The notes: generated by a model from the letters alone, not told the origin. Shown: positions 17,777 through 26,477, counted from the first letter of the stretch. The stretch: DNA of 49,245 bases from an uncultured Planctomycetaceae bacterium (GCA_903858815.1 CAIOKE010000022.1:1-49245), one strand, 5' to 3'. Numbers and translations are program-made.

Positions 17777-20290
17777 TCAGCGTACATACAGAAACTCGTT
17801 GGACATCAGCAGCGACTGACAGAGACTGGTCCAGACAGCGACATCAGGCTGTGCCTGTGGAGTGGCATCGGACTGCAGCTGTGCTGCAAGGCGAGCGGCG
17901 GCCTGCTGCAGAGCCGTCAGTTCATCCTGCTGCAGTGTTCGTCCCAGCACAGTGCGGGACATTCGGACGGCACGAGCTGTGAAATCCGAACTGCTGCTGC
18001 ACAGGTCCTGAGCGAGGTGTTCGGCGGCTGAGATCACAAGTGGACTGTTCATCAGAAACAGGGCCTGGGATGCCACTGTGGATGCTGCACGGTCACCATT
18101 GGGGACAGTACCGTCCGTGCAGTCAAACAGCGACATGGCATCGTACAGGTTATTGCGAATCACCGGCAGATAGACCGAACGCCGGAAGGAATCGTAGGAG
18201 GTGAGGTCTTTGGAAGTGTGGTCGAAGAGGAATTCACGATTCTTCACGTGCAGCATGGACTGTCCCATGCTGCGGTCCAGTTTGCCGCAGACGGCCAGTA
18301 TTGAGTCGCGGACGGATTCGGCTTCCAGACGCTGTACAGTCCAGCGCCACTGATAGTGGTTGTCCGGATCTGCCTGTTCAGCGGGATTGCTGCGATCGGC
18401 CGAGGCCTGCCAGGTCTGTGACAGCAGGATGCGTCGATGCAGTGCTTTGAGTGACCAGCCACTGCGAACGAAATCTGCGGCCAGCCAGTCCAGCAATTCG
18501 GGGTTGATGGGAGGCTGTGACTGGTGGCCGAAGTTGTCGGCTGTGGCCACAAGTCCGCGACCGAAATGCCAGCGCCAGACTCTGTTGACAAGCACTCGCG
18601 GCGTGAGCGGGTTGGTGGGGCCTGTCATCCATTCAGCAAATTCCAGTCGCCCGCTGCGTCCATCAGGGATGCGGAACGAATTGTCGGCATTCAGTACGAC
18701 CGGGATTGTGCGGGGGACAATGCGACCGGGGGCCAGATGGTTACCTCGGGGCATGACGCGAGCATTGGTCACTTCGGATTCGGTCACACCCATGGCTGTG
18801 GGTAACTCGGGAACAGTGGCCTCCAGTTCCTTCAGAGTTGTGCGGAGTGTGGCCAGTTGCTGCTGAGTCTGTTGAGGCAGTTGATCTTCCGGGATGGGTT
18901 GTCCGGCTGCGGCGGCAGCGGTGGCCAGTTGCAGCAGGGTGGCGATTTCGGCCTTCTTCGCGGCAATCTGTGCATTGTGCTGTGCAAGCCGCTGCTGGTC
19001 AGCGACGGTGGCGATGGAATTTTCGTGCCACTTCGCGATGCGTTTCAAAGACTCCATCGTCTTTGTGCTTTGGAACATGCCGGCCAGTGAGTAGTAGTCG
19101 GCCTGTGTGAGGGGGTCGAATTTGTGATCGTGGCAGCGAGCACACCCGATTGTCAGTCCCAGCATGGAGCGGCCGATGGTATCGAGCTGTTCGTCGATGA
19201 TGTCCAGCATCAGTTTCTTTTCGTCACCTTCGGCGAGGACTTTGGGTCCGAGCGAAAGAAAGCCGGTGGCAATCAGGCGATCATTGCGGGCCTGTTCGTC
19301 CGAGGCGGCGGTGGTGATCAGGTCACCGGCCAGCTGTTCGCGGAGGAACTGATCGATTGGTCTGTCGTGCTGGAACGACTGAATGACGTAATTGCGATAG
19401 CGCCAGGCGTTTCCGTGGGCGATGTTTTCGTCGAGCCCGTTGGAGTCTGCGTAGCGGACGACATCCAGCCAGTGTCGTCCCCAGTGTTCGCCGTACTGCT
19501 GGCTGTCCAGCAGTCGATCGACAACGCGAGCAAAGGCGTTGGGGGAGTGATCAGCGAGGAAGGCGTCAATTTCTTCAGGAGCGGGTGGCAGGCCAGTCAG
19601 CATGAAGGAGGCACGGCGGATCAGAGTGATGCGATCGGCCGGTGGATTCCGGACGAAGCCCTGCTGCTGCAGCAGGCGTTCGGTGAGTACATCAATGGGG
19701 TGACTGTCCGGATGTGCGGAAGTCTGGGGAGGTTGCAGCGGGCGAAAGGCCCAGAACTGCCGAGCCTGCTGGGGCTGAAATGGCAGGGGTGGCTGTGCCG
19801 GGACCACGGGGCCATCGGGATGGTGAGCGCCGAGCGAGATCCATTGTTCCAGTGCGGCTACGGCTTCCTGTGGCAGTTTCCCTTCAGGAGGCATCTGCAG
19901 GGCCGAGTCCGTGCGGCGGACAGCCACCATCAGGAGACTTTCATCGGGTTTCCCGGGGATGATGGGGGCACCGGCTTTGCCGCCAGTGTTCAGGGCCGAC
20001 AGGGAGTCGAGGCGGAGGCCTGATTCCTGGGCTTCAGGGCCGTGGCAGGAGATGCAGTGCTGTTGCAGCAGGGGAGCGATTTTTTCAGTGAACAGCTGGT
20101 CCTGAGCGGGCAGTGGGGCGACCGAGCCGAGCGTCAGTACGAGAAGCAGCAGCAGGAGGCTGCGAAGTGTGCGACGAGTCTTCTGTGAGGACCGCGGAAC
20201 GGGGACCGGGCAGGGCACAGCGCGGGTTCCGGGGATCAGCCGCGCCAGCAGGCGTCGGATGAGTTCCGGGAGACTGGCGGGTACGGACAT
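17777..20290 (-). CDS. PSCyt1-DUF1549-DUF1553 protein, partner of DUF1501
   Basis: The product is 837 aa. A long basic N-region precedes the hydrophobic core RSLLLLLLVLTLGSVAPLPA of the signal peptide. PSCyt1 carries its heme motif in QQHCISCHGPEAQESGLRLD. DUF1549 follows (HPIDVLTERLLQQQGFVRNP, YGEHWGRHWLDVVRYADSNG, second CxxCH in CARCHDHKFDPLTQADYY). A helical linker full of Ala and Gln separates it from DUF1553 (LTPRVLVNRVWRWHFGRGLV, SFRRSVYLPVIRNNLYDAM, ASQALFLMNSPLV). It lacks the discoidin-like insert of the 1175-aa paralogue. It is first in a two-gene operon with the DUF1501 gene 12 bases downstream. Electron transfer linked to an exported hydrolase-like partner is a reasonable but unproved role. 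Confidence 0.92.
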   Translation of the reverse strand: MSVPASLPELIRRLLARLIPGTRAVPCPVPVPRSSQKTRRTLRSLLLLLLVLTLGSVAPLPAQDQLFTEKIAPLLQQHCISCHGPEAQESGLRLDSLSALNTGGKAGAPIIPGKPDESLLMVAVRRTDSALQMPPEGKLPQEAVAALEQWISLGAHHPDGPVVPAQPPLPFQPQQARQFWAFRPLQPPQTSAHPDSHPIDVLTERLLQQQGFVRNPPADRITLIRRASFMLTGLPPAPEEIDAFLADHSPNAFARVVDRLLDSQQYGEHWGRHWLDVVRYADSNGLDENIAHGNAWRYRNYVIQSFQHDRPIDQFLREQLAGDLITTAASDEQARNDRLIATGFLSLGPKVLAEGDEKKLMLDIIDEQLDTIGRSMLGLTIGCARCHDHKFDPLTQADYYSLAGMFQSTKTMESLKRIAKWHENSIATVADQQRLAQHNAQIAAKKAEIATLLQLATAAAAAGQPIPEDQLPQQTQQQLATLRTTLKELEATVPELPTAMGVTESEVTNARVMPRGNHLAPGRIVPRTIPVVLNADNSFRIPDGRSGRLEFAEWMTGPTNPLTPRVLVNRVWRWHFGRGLVATADNFGHQSQPPINPELLDWLAADFVRSGWSLKALHRRILLSQTWQASADRSNPAEQADPDNHYQWRWTVQRLEAESVRDSILAVCGKLDRSMGQSMLHVKNREFLFDHTSKDLTSYDSFRRSVYLPVIRNNLYDAMSLFDCTDGTVPNGDRAASTVASQALFLMNSPLVISAAEHLAQDLCSSSSDFTARAVRMSRTVLGRTLQQDELTALQQAAARLAAQLQSDATPQAQPDVAVWTSLCQSLLMSNEFLYVR

Positions 20291-20444
20291 GGGACAGTCC
20301 TTGAGAAGGCAAACTGGCGGGACTGTGAGGGTACGACTTTCGGGGCGGAATCACAAGTGAAATCAGGGATGAAGACGGTTAAGCCGGGGTGGGGGCAGGG
20401 CGGGAGCAGCGGTGGGAGGGACTTTGAGTGAAAAACGGTCAGTA

Positions 20445-20825
20445 TCAGTTGAAGACAGTGCTGACGTCCGGCACGTAGTCGTTGACGAAAACCTGTTGAA
20501 AGCTGTAGACGTCGAAGAAATCTTCCAGTGAGTCATCCTGGGTGCGACGCATATCGCCGTTGTCTATCATCTGGAAGACGATGTAGCCGAAATCATCGGT
20601 TGTGTGGATACCCCAGCGTGCGAACACAAGCGGACACAGCATACCGAAGGTCTGGAGCCCCAGTGAGCGGATTCCTTCGAGCAGTTCGGGGCCGGAGATA
20701 TGGCCGGTTTTTTCGGAGCCGGAATCGCGTCCCAGTTGCTGTTGGGTGAATTTGAGGGCCGCATAGACGAAGCGGAATGCGGCGGGGTGATAGTGACCTG
20801 AGGCTTTGCTGCTGAGCGATTCCAT
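20445..20825 (-). CDS. Minf_1886 family protein
   Basis: The product is 126 aa. It matches my recollection of the Minf_1886 family of planctomycetes and verrucomicrobia: FRFVYAALKFTQQQLGRDSG, HISGPELLEGIRSLGLQTFG, a WGI-x-T-x-DFGYIVFQMID block, and DSLEDFFDVYSFQQVFV at the C-terminus. No catalytic motif is evident and the function is unknown. It is soluble, with no signal. It lies 118 bases after the RicT-like gene on the same strand and may be the last gene of the ilvE-tatC-ricT run. Confidence 0.75.
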   Translation of the reverse strand: MESLSSKASGHYHPAAFRFVYAALKFTQQQLGRDSGSEKTGHISGPELLEGIRSLGLQTFGMLCPLVFARWGIHTTDDFGYIVFQMIDNGDMRRTQDDSLEDFFDVYSFQQVFVNDYVPDVSTVFN

Positions 20826-20943
20826 CGAGAGCTGACCTGCTGAAACTGGCTGAGTCCGGGGGTAGGATCAACGAGTGATGCTGCGAAACGTCAACGGATG
20901 ATAATCAGCGGAAGCAGCAGAATGAAGCGCGGGATTGGAAAAA

Positions 20944-21837
20944 TCAGTCATCATCACCCTGATCGTGGCGTTTGCTGCCACGGGAGATCACGGTGACGAT
21001 GTCCGCTTCGTCCGCAATCTGTCGACGTCCATCTTCGAATGCGACGACCAGCTTGCGTGCCAGAAGTTCCTGGGAAAGGACTCGCCCCTGCCCCGATTTT
21101 GTCAGGACAGTGGCTCCCACGGGTGGCAGGTCGCGTCGATGTTCTTCGTAGGTGTCGTATTCATAACGCAGGCAGCATTTGAGACGTCCGCAGCGACCGG
21201 AAATCTTGCTGGGATCGAGGGAAGCTTTCTGGAGCTTGGCCATTTTCATGGAGACGGCGGGCATTTCCTGCAGGTGCGTATTGCAGCAGACGGGTTTGCC
21301 GCAGTCTCCGTAATCGGCGAGCAGTCGGGCTTCATCGCGGATACCGATCTGCCGCATTTCAATGCGGAGGTTGAAGTCGCGAGCGAGAATGCGGACGAGT
21401 TCGCGGAAGTCGACGCGGTTTTCGGAAAGGTAATACAGGACCAGTTTTTCACCACCGAAGATCAGTTCGACATCCACCAGCTGCATCTGCAGAGCACGTT
21501 CCCGCAGCTGTTCTGTGCAGCGTCGGAACAGGTCACGTTCGCGAGTTGCGTGTTCTTCGCGAGCACGACGGTCTTCGTCGGTCACCGGTCGCAGCACACG
21601 GCCACTGCCGACTCGACCGTTCCCGAACCAGGCGGCGGTCTGAGCATCTGCGGGGCAGAGCACGACCCCCCATTCGACCCCTCGTTCGGAGCGCACAATG
21701 ACCTCGTCCCCGCGGAGCAATCGCTGGTCACGACGCGTTTCAAAGTTTCCCAGCAGTCGAGTATTGCCGTAGCGAATGACGTAGCGCGGTGTTTCCGTGC
21801 GAAGCTGCTCGGGTTCCCGCAATGATGTTTCAGACAT
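20944..21837 (-). CDS. PSP1 domain protein, RicT/YaaT-like
   Basis: The product is 297 aa from the ATG at 21837. It shows the PSP1 C-terminal domain with VDVELIFGGEKLVLYYLSEN and VDFRELVRILARDFNLRIEM. Two cysteine clusters (DCGKPVCC and GRCGRLKCCLRYE) match those that hold Fe-S clusters in the RicA-RicF-RicT (Y) complex of Bacillus, which affects RNase Y-dependent RNA processing. An N-terminal beta-rich part precedes this (PRYVIRYGNTRLLGNF) and an SH3-like C-terminal strand region follows (GATVLTKSGQGRVLSQELL). No RicA or RicF gene is nearby, so a Bacillus-like complex cannot be assumed. It lies between tatC and the Minf_1886 gene. Confidence 0.85.
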   Translation of the reverse strand: MSETSLREPEQLRTETPRYVIRYGNTRLLGNFETRRDQRLLRGDEVIVRSERGVEWGVVLCPADAQTAAWFGNGRVGSGRVLRPVTDEDRRAREEHATRERDLFRRCTEQLRERALQMQLVDVELIFGGEKLVLYYLSENRVDFRELVRILARDFNLRIEMRQIGIRDEARLLADYGDCGKPVCCNTHLQEMPAVSMKMAKLQKASLDPSKISGRCGRLKCCLRYEYDTYEEHRRDLPPVGATVLTKSGQGRVLSQELLARKLVVAFEDGRRQIADEADIVTVISRGSKRHDQGDDD

Positions 21838-21959
21838 GCTGTCCACTTTCTGAGAATGTCCGCAGGCAACGGCACAAACCGAAGTTGTGCGCGGTTGCGG
21901 CGGGGAGCATAGCGGATTGTGGGTGGAAAAGCACGTGAGATGTTCCGGCGGGCGACCGT

Positions 21960-23048
21960 TCAGCGAATCGGGCTGGCTGGTCCGCCAATGCGGAACTGGC
22001 ACAGATAGATCCCCAGAACATACAGGAACAGCAGCGGAAACATCATCAGCAGCATGCTCCACGGGTCCGGCGAAGCGGTCAGCAGCATGGAAGCCACCGA
22101 GATTGCCAGGACGGCAATCCGCCAGTTTTCCTTGTAAGTCTGCACAGTGCAGATGCTGATGCGTTCCAGAAAGACCATAACCAGTGGCAGCTGGAAACTG
22201 ACACCGAACAGCAGCGGCATCAGCATGGCCATGCTGATGTATTCACTGAGTCGTGGCTGGACAGTGACACCCAGCCATTGGTTGAATCCGATCAGGAAAT
22301 CCAGCATCAGCGGAAAGGCGTAGAAGTATCCTGCCATGGCCCCCAGCGAGAACAGGATGACGCTGAGTGGCAGATAGACGTAAACGTAGCGGCGTTCGTG
22401 CGGGTAAAGGCCGGCTGCGACGAACAGCCAGAGCTGATAGAACACCCACGGTGCAGCGATGATCAGCCCGCTGAAGAAGCAGACCTTCATGTAGGCCATG
22501 AAGCCTTCTTCGACTTTGAACGTGGTGATCCGCGACGTGTCTTCGATGACTCGTTGCAACTGAGCGAATTCGGGGGCAGTGATCACAACGCTGACGTACT
22601 GTGTCGCGGGGTTTGTGGAGGGCTGTGCGGCGGGGGGGGCTGAAGGTGGCGGGGTGGGATCGGTGGTGTTCTGTCCGAGGGCTTTGAGCAGTTCAGCGCG
22701 CTCGATGCGAACCAGCAGCTGATCGGATTTCAGCTGCGGGGCCTGGGTTTGCCGGGTTGTCTGCTGAGCGACGGGATCCAGCGGTGGTTTTCCGGAGAAC
22801 ATTCCGGTGAGGTACTGGTAGAACGACTGTTTGGGGACATCCATGGCGACGTTGTCGATCCCGCGTTCGCGGAGTGCTTTTTCGACGGGTTGACGCAGCC
22901 AGTAGAAGATTCGATCACCAAAGAACAGACTGACGGCGACTGCGAGGATCAGACCTATGACAGCCCGGAAGACATGCACGCGGAGCACTTCGAGGTGCTC
23001 GCCGAAGGTCATCGTGGTGTCATCGAACAGGTCGTGATTTCGAGGCAT
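21960..23048 (-). CDS. tatC: Sec-independent protein translocase TatC, with an enlarged first periplasmic loop
   Basis: The product is 362 aa, about 100 longer than E. coli TatC. Six membrane segments can be placed. The N-terminal signal-binding region reads MTFGEHLEVLRVHVFRA, the first loop keeps the conserved Pro in LRQPVEKAL, and the second cytoplasmic loop keeps LYPHERR. The extra length lies between TM1 (ends about 44) and TM2 (starts about 187). It includes a Pro/Ala-rich stretch (DPTPPPSAPPAAQPSTNP) and possible helices. TatC recognises twin-arginine signals in the inner membrane, and the DUF1501 and DUF1552 proteins here carry such signals. TatA/B genes are not in the window. It lies 66 bases after ilvE and 122 before the RicT-like gene. 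Confidence 0.93.
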   Translation of the reverse strand: MPRNHDLFDDTTMTFGEHLEVLRVHVFRAVIGLILAVAVSLFFGDRIFYWLRQPVEKALRERGIDNVAMDVPKQSFYQYLTGMFSGKPPLDPVAQQTTRQTQAPQLKSDQLLVRIERAELLKALGQNTTDPTPPPSAPPAAQPSTNPATQYVSVVITAPEFAQLQRVIEDTSRITTFKVEEGFMAYMKVCFFSGLIIAAPWVFYQLWLFVAAGLYPHERRYVYVYLPLSVILFSLGAMAGYFYAFPLMLDFLIGFNQWLGVTVQPRLSEYISMAMLMPLLFGVSFQLPLVMVFLERISICTVQTYKENWRIAVLAISVASMLLTASPDPWSMLLMMFPLLFLYVLGIYLCQFRIGGPASPIR

Positions 23049-23114
23049 TTCGCGGGGTTACCTGACGGGCGGTACTGGCAAGTGGCAGTGTGGTCCGTGG
23101 AGTGTGTAAGGGTT

Positions 23115-23975
23115 TCAGGCACCGCGTGTGAGGCGGCGGAAAAGTTCGAGCAGCTGAGTGGTGACGGGGCCGGGTTGTCCGCTGCCGATCTGTCGTCCGT
23201 CAAGGCTGGTGACGGCGATGACTTCGGCGGCTGTTCCGGTCAGGAAGCATTCGTCGGCGATGAAGATATCGTGGCGTGTGAGTACGCATTCGACGACGGG
23301 GATGCCGGCTTCTCGGGCCAGTTTCATGACGGCATTGCGAGTAATGCCTTCGAGGATTCCGGCGTCGGGCTGTGGAGTTTTGAGAATACCGTTTTTGATG
23401 ATGAAGATATTGTCGCCGGTACATTCGGCGACTTCGCCATTGTGGTTGAGCATCAGGGCTTCGACGGTGCCGGCATCTGTGCCTTCGATTTTGGCCATGA
23501 TGTTATTGAGGTAGTTGAGCGATTTGATGCGGGGGCTGAGTGCACCGGGATGATTGCGGATGGTGGAGGCTGTAATCAGCCGCATGCCGGTGCGGTACAT
23601 TTCTTCGGGGTACATGGTGATGGTGTCAGCGATAATGATGACCCGCGGATTGGCGGTGCGTCGAATATCGAGTCCGAGTGACCCGGCACCGCGGGTGACG
23701 ACCAGTCTGACGTAGCCATCGGTGATGTGATTGGCTTTGACGGTGTCTTCGACGGCGGCCGTCATTTCCTGTTTGGTAAGAGGGATCTGGAGACGGATCG
23801 CGAGCGCGCTTTCGTAGAGGCGATCGATGTGTTCTGTGAGCAGAAAGACTTTGCTGGAGTAGACGCGGATGCCTTCGAAGATGCCGTCGCCGTAGAGGAG
23901 GCCGTGGTCAAAGACGCTGACGACAGCCTGTTCAGCGGGGACGAGGGTACCGGCGACGTAAACCAGTCTGGACAT
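23115..23975 (-). CDS. ilvE: Branched-chain amino acid aminotransferase (class IV PLP)
   Basis: The product is 286 aa. Fold-type IV aminotransferase blocks are clear: VSVFDHGLLYGDGIFEGIRV, RLYESALAIRLQIPLTK, YVRLVVTRGAGSLGLD, the PLP Lys151 in RIKSLNYLNNIMAK, EALMLNHNGEVAECTGDNIF and GILEGITRNAVMKLAREAGI. The reaction is the last step of Val, Leu and Ile synthesis or the first of their breakdown, with glutamate/2-oxoglutarate. The GIFEGIR and SLNYLNN motifs favour a branched-chain enzyme over D-alanine transaminase or aminodeoxychorismate lyase. It is probably the first gene of a minus-strand run into tatC. Confidence 0.9.
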   Translation of the reverse strand: MSRLVYVAGTLVPAEQAVVSVFDHGLLYGDGIFEGIRVYSSKVFLLTEHIDRLYESALAIRLQIPLTKQEMTAAVEDTVKANHITDGYVRLVVTRGAGSLGLDIRRTANPRVIIIADTITMYPEEMYRTGMRLITASTIRNHPGALSPRIKSLNYLNNIMAKIEGTDAGTVEALMLNHNGEVAECTGDNIFIIKNGILKTPQPDAGILEGITRNAVMKLAREAGIPVVECVLTRHDIFIADECFLTGTAAEVIAVTSLDGRQIGSGQPGPVTTQLLELFRRLTRGA

Positions 23976-24201
23976 AGGAACGCTCGGGTTGCGGGGGTCA
24001 GGAACGGGAATTGTGGCTGGATTATGAGGTGCGTAAGGATACAGTGCAAAGGGCTGGTTGGCCAGTTTGGGAGTGAATTCCCGTCACAATCGCGGGAAGT
24101 GGCAGGTTCGCGCATTCAGCGGGTTTTTTCGGTCTGTTTCAGATCTAGCGACGAACGGTGACTGACCGCCTGGAAATGCCCGAAAAACGACAATTCGCCG
24201 C

Positions 24202-24229
24202 TTGCTTCCCCGCGGACAGCCGATATTCT
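24202..24229 (+). promoter_or_regulatory. Candidate sigma-70 promoter of tRNA-Leu
   Basis: TTGCTT (24202-24207) and TATTCT (24224-24229) are separated by 16 bases. The expected start site falls about 15 bases before the mature tRNA 5' end at 24252. Match to consensus is moderate. Confidence 0.4.
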
Positions 24230-24251
24230 TCTGGCTCGGCCGACCAGACAG

Positions 24252-24336
24252 GCCGGAGTGGCGAAATGGCAGACGCGCCGGATTCAAAATCCGGTATGGG
24301 TAAAACCATGTGTGGGTTCGAGTCCCACCTCCGGTA
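24252..24336 (+). tRNA. tRNA-Leu (anticodon CAA)
   Basis: The acceptor strand GCCGGAG (24252-24258) pairs with CTCCGGT (24329-24335), with one G-T wobble at the end. The anticodon stem CCGGA/TCCGG (24278-24282 and 24290-24294) encloses the loop TTCAAAA, with anticodon CAA at 24285-24287. A long variable arm (TATGGGTAAAACCATG) is typical of class II leucine tRNAs. The T-arm GTGGGTTCGAGTCCCAC is canonical. CCA is not encoded. A run of seven T follows the acceptor and may terminate transcription. Confidence 0.96.
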
Positions 24337-24385
24337 GTTTTTTTCAGCTGTATTCAAAGCGGTTTTCCGGGTCGGTTTCCGCCGA

Positions 24386-24520
24386 CCGGTGTTCACTGAA
24401 ACGTCCGGCCGGTGTTCACTGAAACGCTCGTTACGGCTTCCAGTGATTGCTCGCGGCGAAGACTTACAGTGTGTGGCTCGTGGGCTGTGGCTCGTGGGCT
24501 GTGGCTCGTGGGCTGTGGCT
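24386..24520 (+). repeat. Short direct repeats downstream of tRNA-Leu
   Basis: CCGGTGTTCACTGAAACG occurs twice, at 24386-24403 and 24409-24426 (period 23 bp). A 14-bp unit GTGGCTCGTGGGCT is then repeated three times exactly at 24473-24514, with a partial fourth copy to 24520. Neither repeat copies the tRNA 3' end. They fill the spacer between the tRNA and the phosphatase gene; no gene lies there. Confidence 0.85.
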
Positions 24521-24577
24521 TGCGGGGCCTTCGCCATGGTGGCAGCATCTGTTTCCGGACTTTGTTGATGTTGCAAC

Positions 24578-25408
24578 ATGCCATCTGTCCCGCATCAGAT
24601 TGACGGTCCCGTTGCAGTGATTGGGGACGTGCACGGGCAGACGGAAAAGCTGCGTCAGATCATTGGCCAGCTGGCTCGGCTTCCTGATGTGCAGCGTCGC
24701 TGGATCGTGTTTATCGGTGACCTGGTGGATCGTGGTCCTGATCCTGCTGGCACGGTGCAGGTGTTTTTTGATCTTGTCAGGCAGCATGGTCGTGTGACGT
24801 GGGTTTGTGGCAACCATGAGCTGGCGATGCTTGGTTCGCTGAAAATGCTGCCATCGCCGGACTACATCGATTATGCGGGTCGCTGGGTTCAGAACTACGG
24901 GACTCGCAGTACCTTTGAATCGTGGGGCGTCCCGTTTGGCGATCTGGATGCTCTGCGGCAGGCGATTCCCGAGCAGCAGCTGCAGGTGATGGCCGATCTG
25001 CCGTGGGCGGTGGAGCATCCGGAATTTTTGTTTGTGCATGCCGGTCTGGATCGCAATCTTCCGTTTGATACTCAGATTCGCATTCTGCGTCAGCGTGATT
25101 ATTCGCTGGCGCATCCGCCGTGGCTGTATTCGAAGGATTTCATCCTGCTGGGGGCTCCTGTGGATTCCCCAGTGCCGCTGGTGGTGGGGCACGTGCCAGT
25201 GCCGCGAGTGCAGTCGGCGCTGGGGATGATCATGACGGACACGGGTGCGGGTTCTGACGGTGAGCTCAGTTGTGTCCTGCTTCCTGAGGGGAATGTGCTG
25301 CAGTCTCAGCCGGAGATTCGTCATCGTGGGTTTTCGATGGATGGCCCATCGCCGCCTCCACCGCCACGTCCGCCGCAGGTCAACAAGCCGTGGTGGAAGG
25401 TGTGGTAA
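24578..25408 (+). CDS. PPP-family metallophosphatase
   Basis: The product is 276 aa. It has the serine/threonine phosphatase (PPP)/ApaH-type motif set: AVIGDVHGQTEK (GDxHG), VFIGDLVDRGPDP (GDxVDRG), VCGNHELAM (GNHE), LFVHAGLDRNLPF (HAG) and VVGHVPVPRV. Substrate could be a phosphoprotein or a dinucleoside polyphosphate. The C-terminus ends in an unusual proline run (PSPPPPPRPPQVNKPWWKVW). Its TAA stop overlaps the ATG of mazG (TAATG), so the two are translationally coupled. Pairing with a nucleotide pyrophosphohydrolase hints at nucleotide clean-up, but this is inference. Confidence 0.83.
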   Translation: MPSVPHQIDGPVAVIGDVHGQTEKLRQIIGQLARLPDVQRRWIVFIGDLVDRGPDPAGTVQVFFDLVRQHGRVTWVCGNHELAMLGSLKMLPSPDYIDYAGRWVQNYGTRSTFESWGVPFGDLDALRQAIPEQQLQVMADLPWAVEHPEFLFVHAGLDRNLPFDTQIRILRQRDYSLAHPPWLYSKDFILLGAPVDSPVPLVVGHVPVPRVQSALGMIMTDTGAGSDGELSCVLLPEGNVLQSQPEIRHRGFSMDGPSPPPPPRPPQVNKPWWKVW

Positions 25409-26367
25409 TGGGGACAGAGGAGAACTTGTCTGCCGTTCCGCATCCGACCCCGGGAACTCCGCCGGATTTCCAGCACTTGTTGCCTGAGTTTCAGCGGTTG
25501 TGTGAAGTGATTGCTCGTCTGCGTGCTCCGGATGGCTGTCCGTGGGATCGTCAGCAGACGCTGCAGACGATCAAGCCGTATACTCTGGAAGAGACTTACG
25601 AGTTACTCGAGGCGATCGATTCGAACGACAGCGGTGCGATTCAGGAGGAGCTGGGAGATTTGCTGCTGCAGGTGATCCTCGATGCTCAGATTGCGGCGGA
25701 TGAGGGTCGTTTTGAGCTGACGGCGGTGGTGCGTCAGATTGCTGACAAGATGGTGCGGCGGCACCCGCATGTGTTTGGCGAGAGTGCGGCGGAAACGGTG
25801 TCGCAGGTGCGTGCGGCATGGCAGGTGATCAAGCAGCAGGAGAAGCCTGCGCGGTCATCGCAGCTGGAGGGCATTCCGAAGGCTCTGCCGGAGCTTGCGC
25901 GGGCAGCGCGGCTGTCGTCCCGGGCGGCTTTGGTGGGCTATGATTTTCCGGATCGTCTGATGCTGTTTGACAAGCTGCGTGAGGAGCTGGGTGAGTTGGC
26001 GGTGGAGTTGTTTGGCACAGACGAGCTGCCATCGGTGACTCCCTCCGCCACTGCAGCTTCGGTGGCTGATGAGCCGTGGACGGATGCAGCGCGGCGGGAT
26101 CGAGCGGAGTCTGAACTGGGGGATGTGCTGTTTGCCGTCGCCAATATTGCTCGACGTTGGGGCATTAATCCGGAAGAGGCATTGCGGAAGACCAACGCCC
26201 GGTTTACTCGCCGGTTTCAGGCGATTGAGGCGGCCGTGCGGCAATCCGGCAGGGCTTTGCAGCAGGTGACACTGCCTGAGATGGAAGCCATTTATCAGGC
26301 ATACAAGCTGCGGGAGAAGTCGGCCGCAGCAGGTGCTGCTGAGTCTGAGGGCGGTCCCGAGTCCTGA
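25408..26367 (+). CDS. mazG: Nucleoside triphosphate pyrophosphohydrolase MazG
   Basis: The product is 319 aa from the ATG that overlaps the preceding stop codon; a GTG 18 bases upstream is less likely. Two MazG domains are visible. The first has RLRAPDGCPWDRQQT, EETYELLEAID and EELGDLLLQV, which carry the acidic residues that hold Mg2+. The second has LREELGELAVEL and ESELGDVLFAVANIARRWGI, then ALRKTNARFTRRFQAIE. The enzyme hydrolyses NTPs to NMP and pyrophosphate and is linked to removal of aberrant nucleotides and to ppGpp control in E. coli. A Thr/Ser/Ala-rich insert in the second domain (SVTPSATAASVADEP) is a local oddity. Confidence 0.93.
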   Translation: MGTEENLSAVPHPTPGTPPDFQHLLPEFQRLCEVIARLRAPDGCPWDRQQTLQTIKPYTLEETYELLEAIDSNDSGAIQEELGDLLLQVILDAQIAADEGRFELTAVVRQIADKMVRRHPHVFGESAAETVSQVRAAWQVIKQQEKPARSSQLEGIPKALPELARAARLSSRAALVGYDFPDRLMLFDKLREELGELAVELFGTDELPSVTPSATAASVADEPWTDAARRDRAESELGDVLFAVANIARRWGINPEEALRKTNARFTRRFQAIEAAVRQSGRALQQVTLPEMEAIYQAYKLREKSAAAGAAESEGGPES

Positions 26368-26400
26368 GTGTGAAAGCCAGTGCTGCGGATGAGAAACAGG

Positions 26401-26433
26401 ACAGGCCACAAACCGGATGGGCATGTGGCCTGT
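26401..26433. terminator. Hairpin between convergent mazG and fae
   Basis: ACAGGCCACA (26401-26410) and TGTGGCCTGT (26424-26433) form a perfect 10-bp stem with a 13-base loop, midway between the two stop codons. No T-tract is present, so it is a probable rather than certain bidirectional terminator. Confidence 0.55.
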
Positions 26434-26477
26434 ATCAGCAGCAGTCGGCAGTTGTGCCGAGCCGTTCAGCGGTGGGC

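Noticed and set aside
24252-24426. tRNA-Leu with nearby direct repeats as a mobile-island attachment site
   Set aside because: The direct repeats do not copy the tRNA 3' end and no integrase or second att copy is visible in the window.
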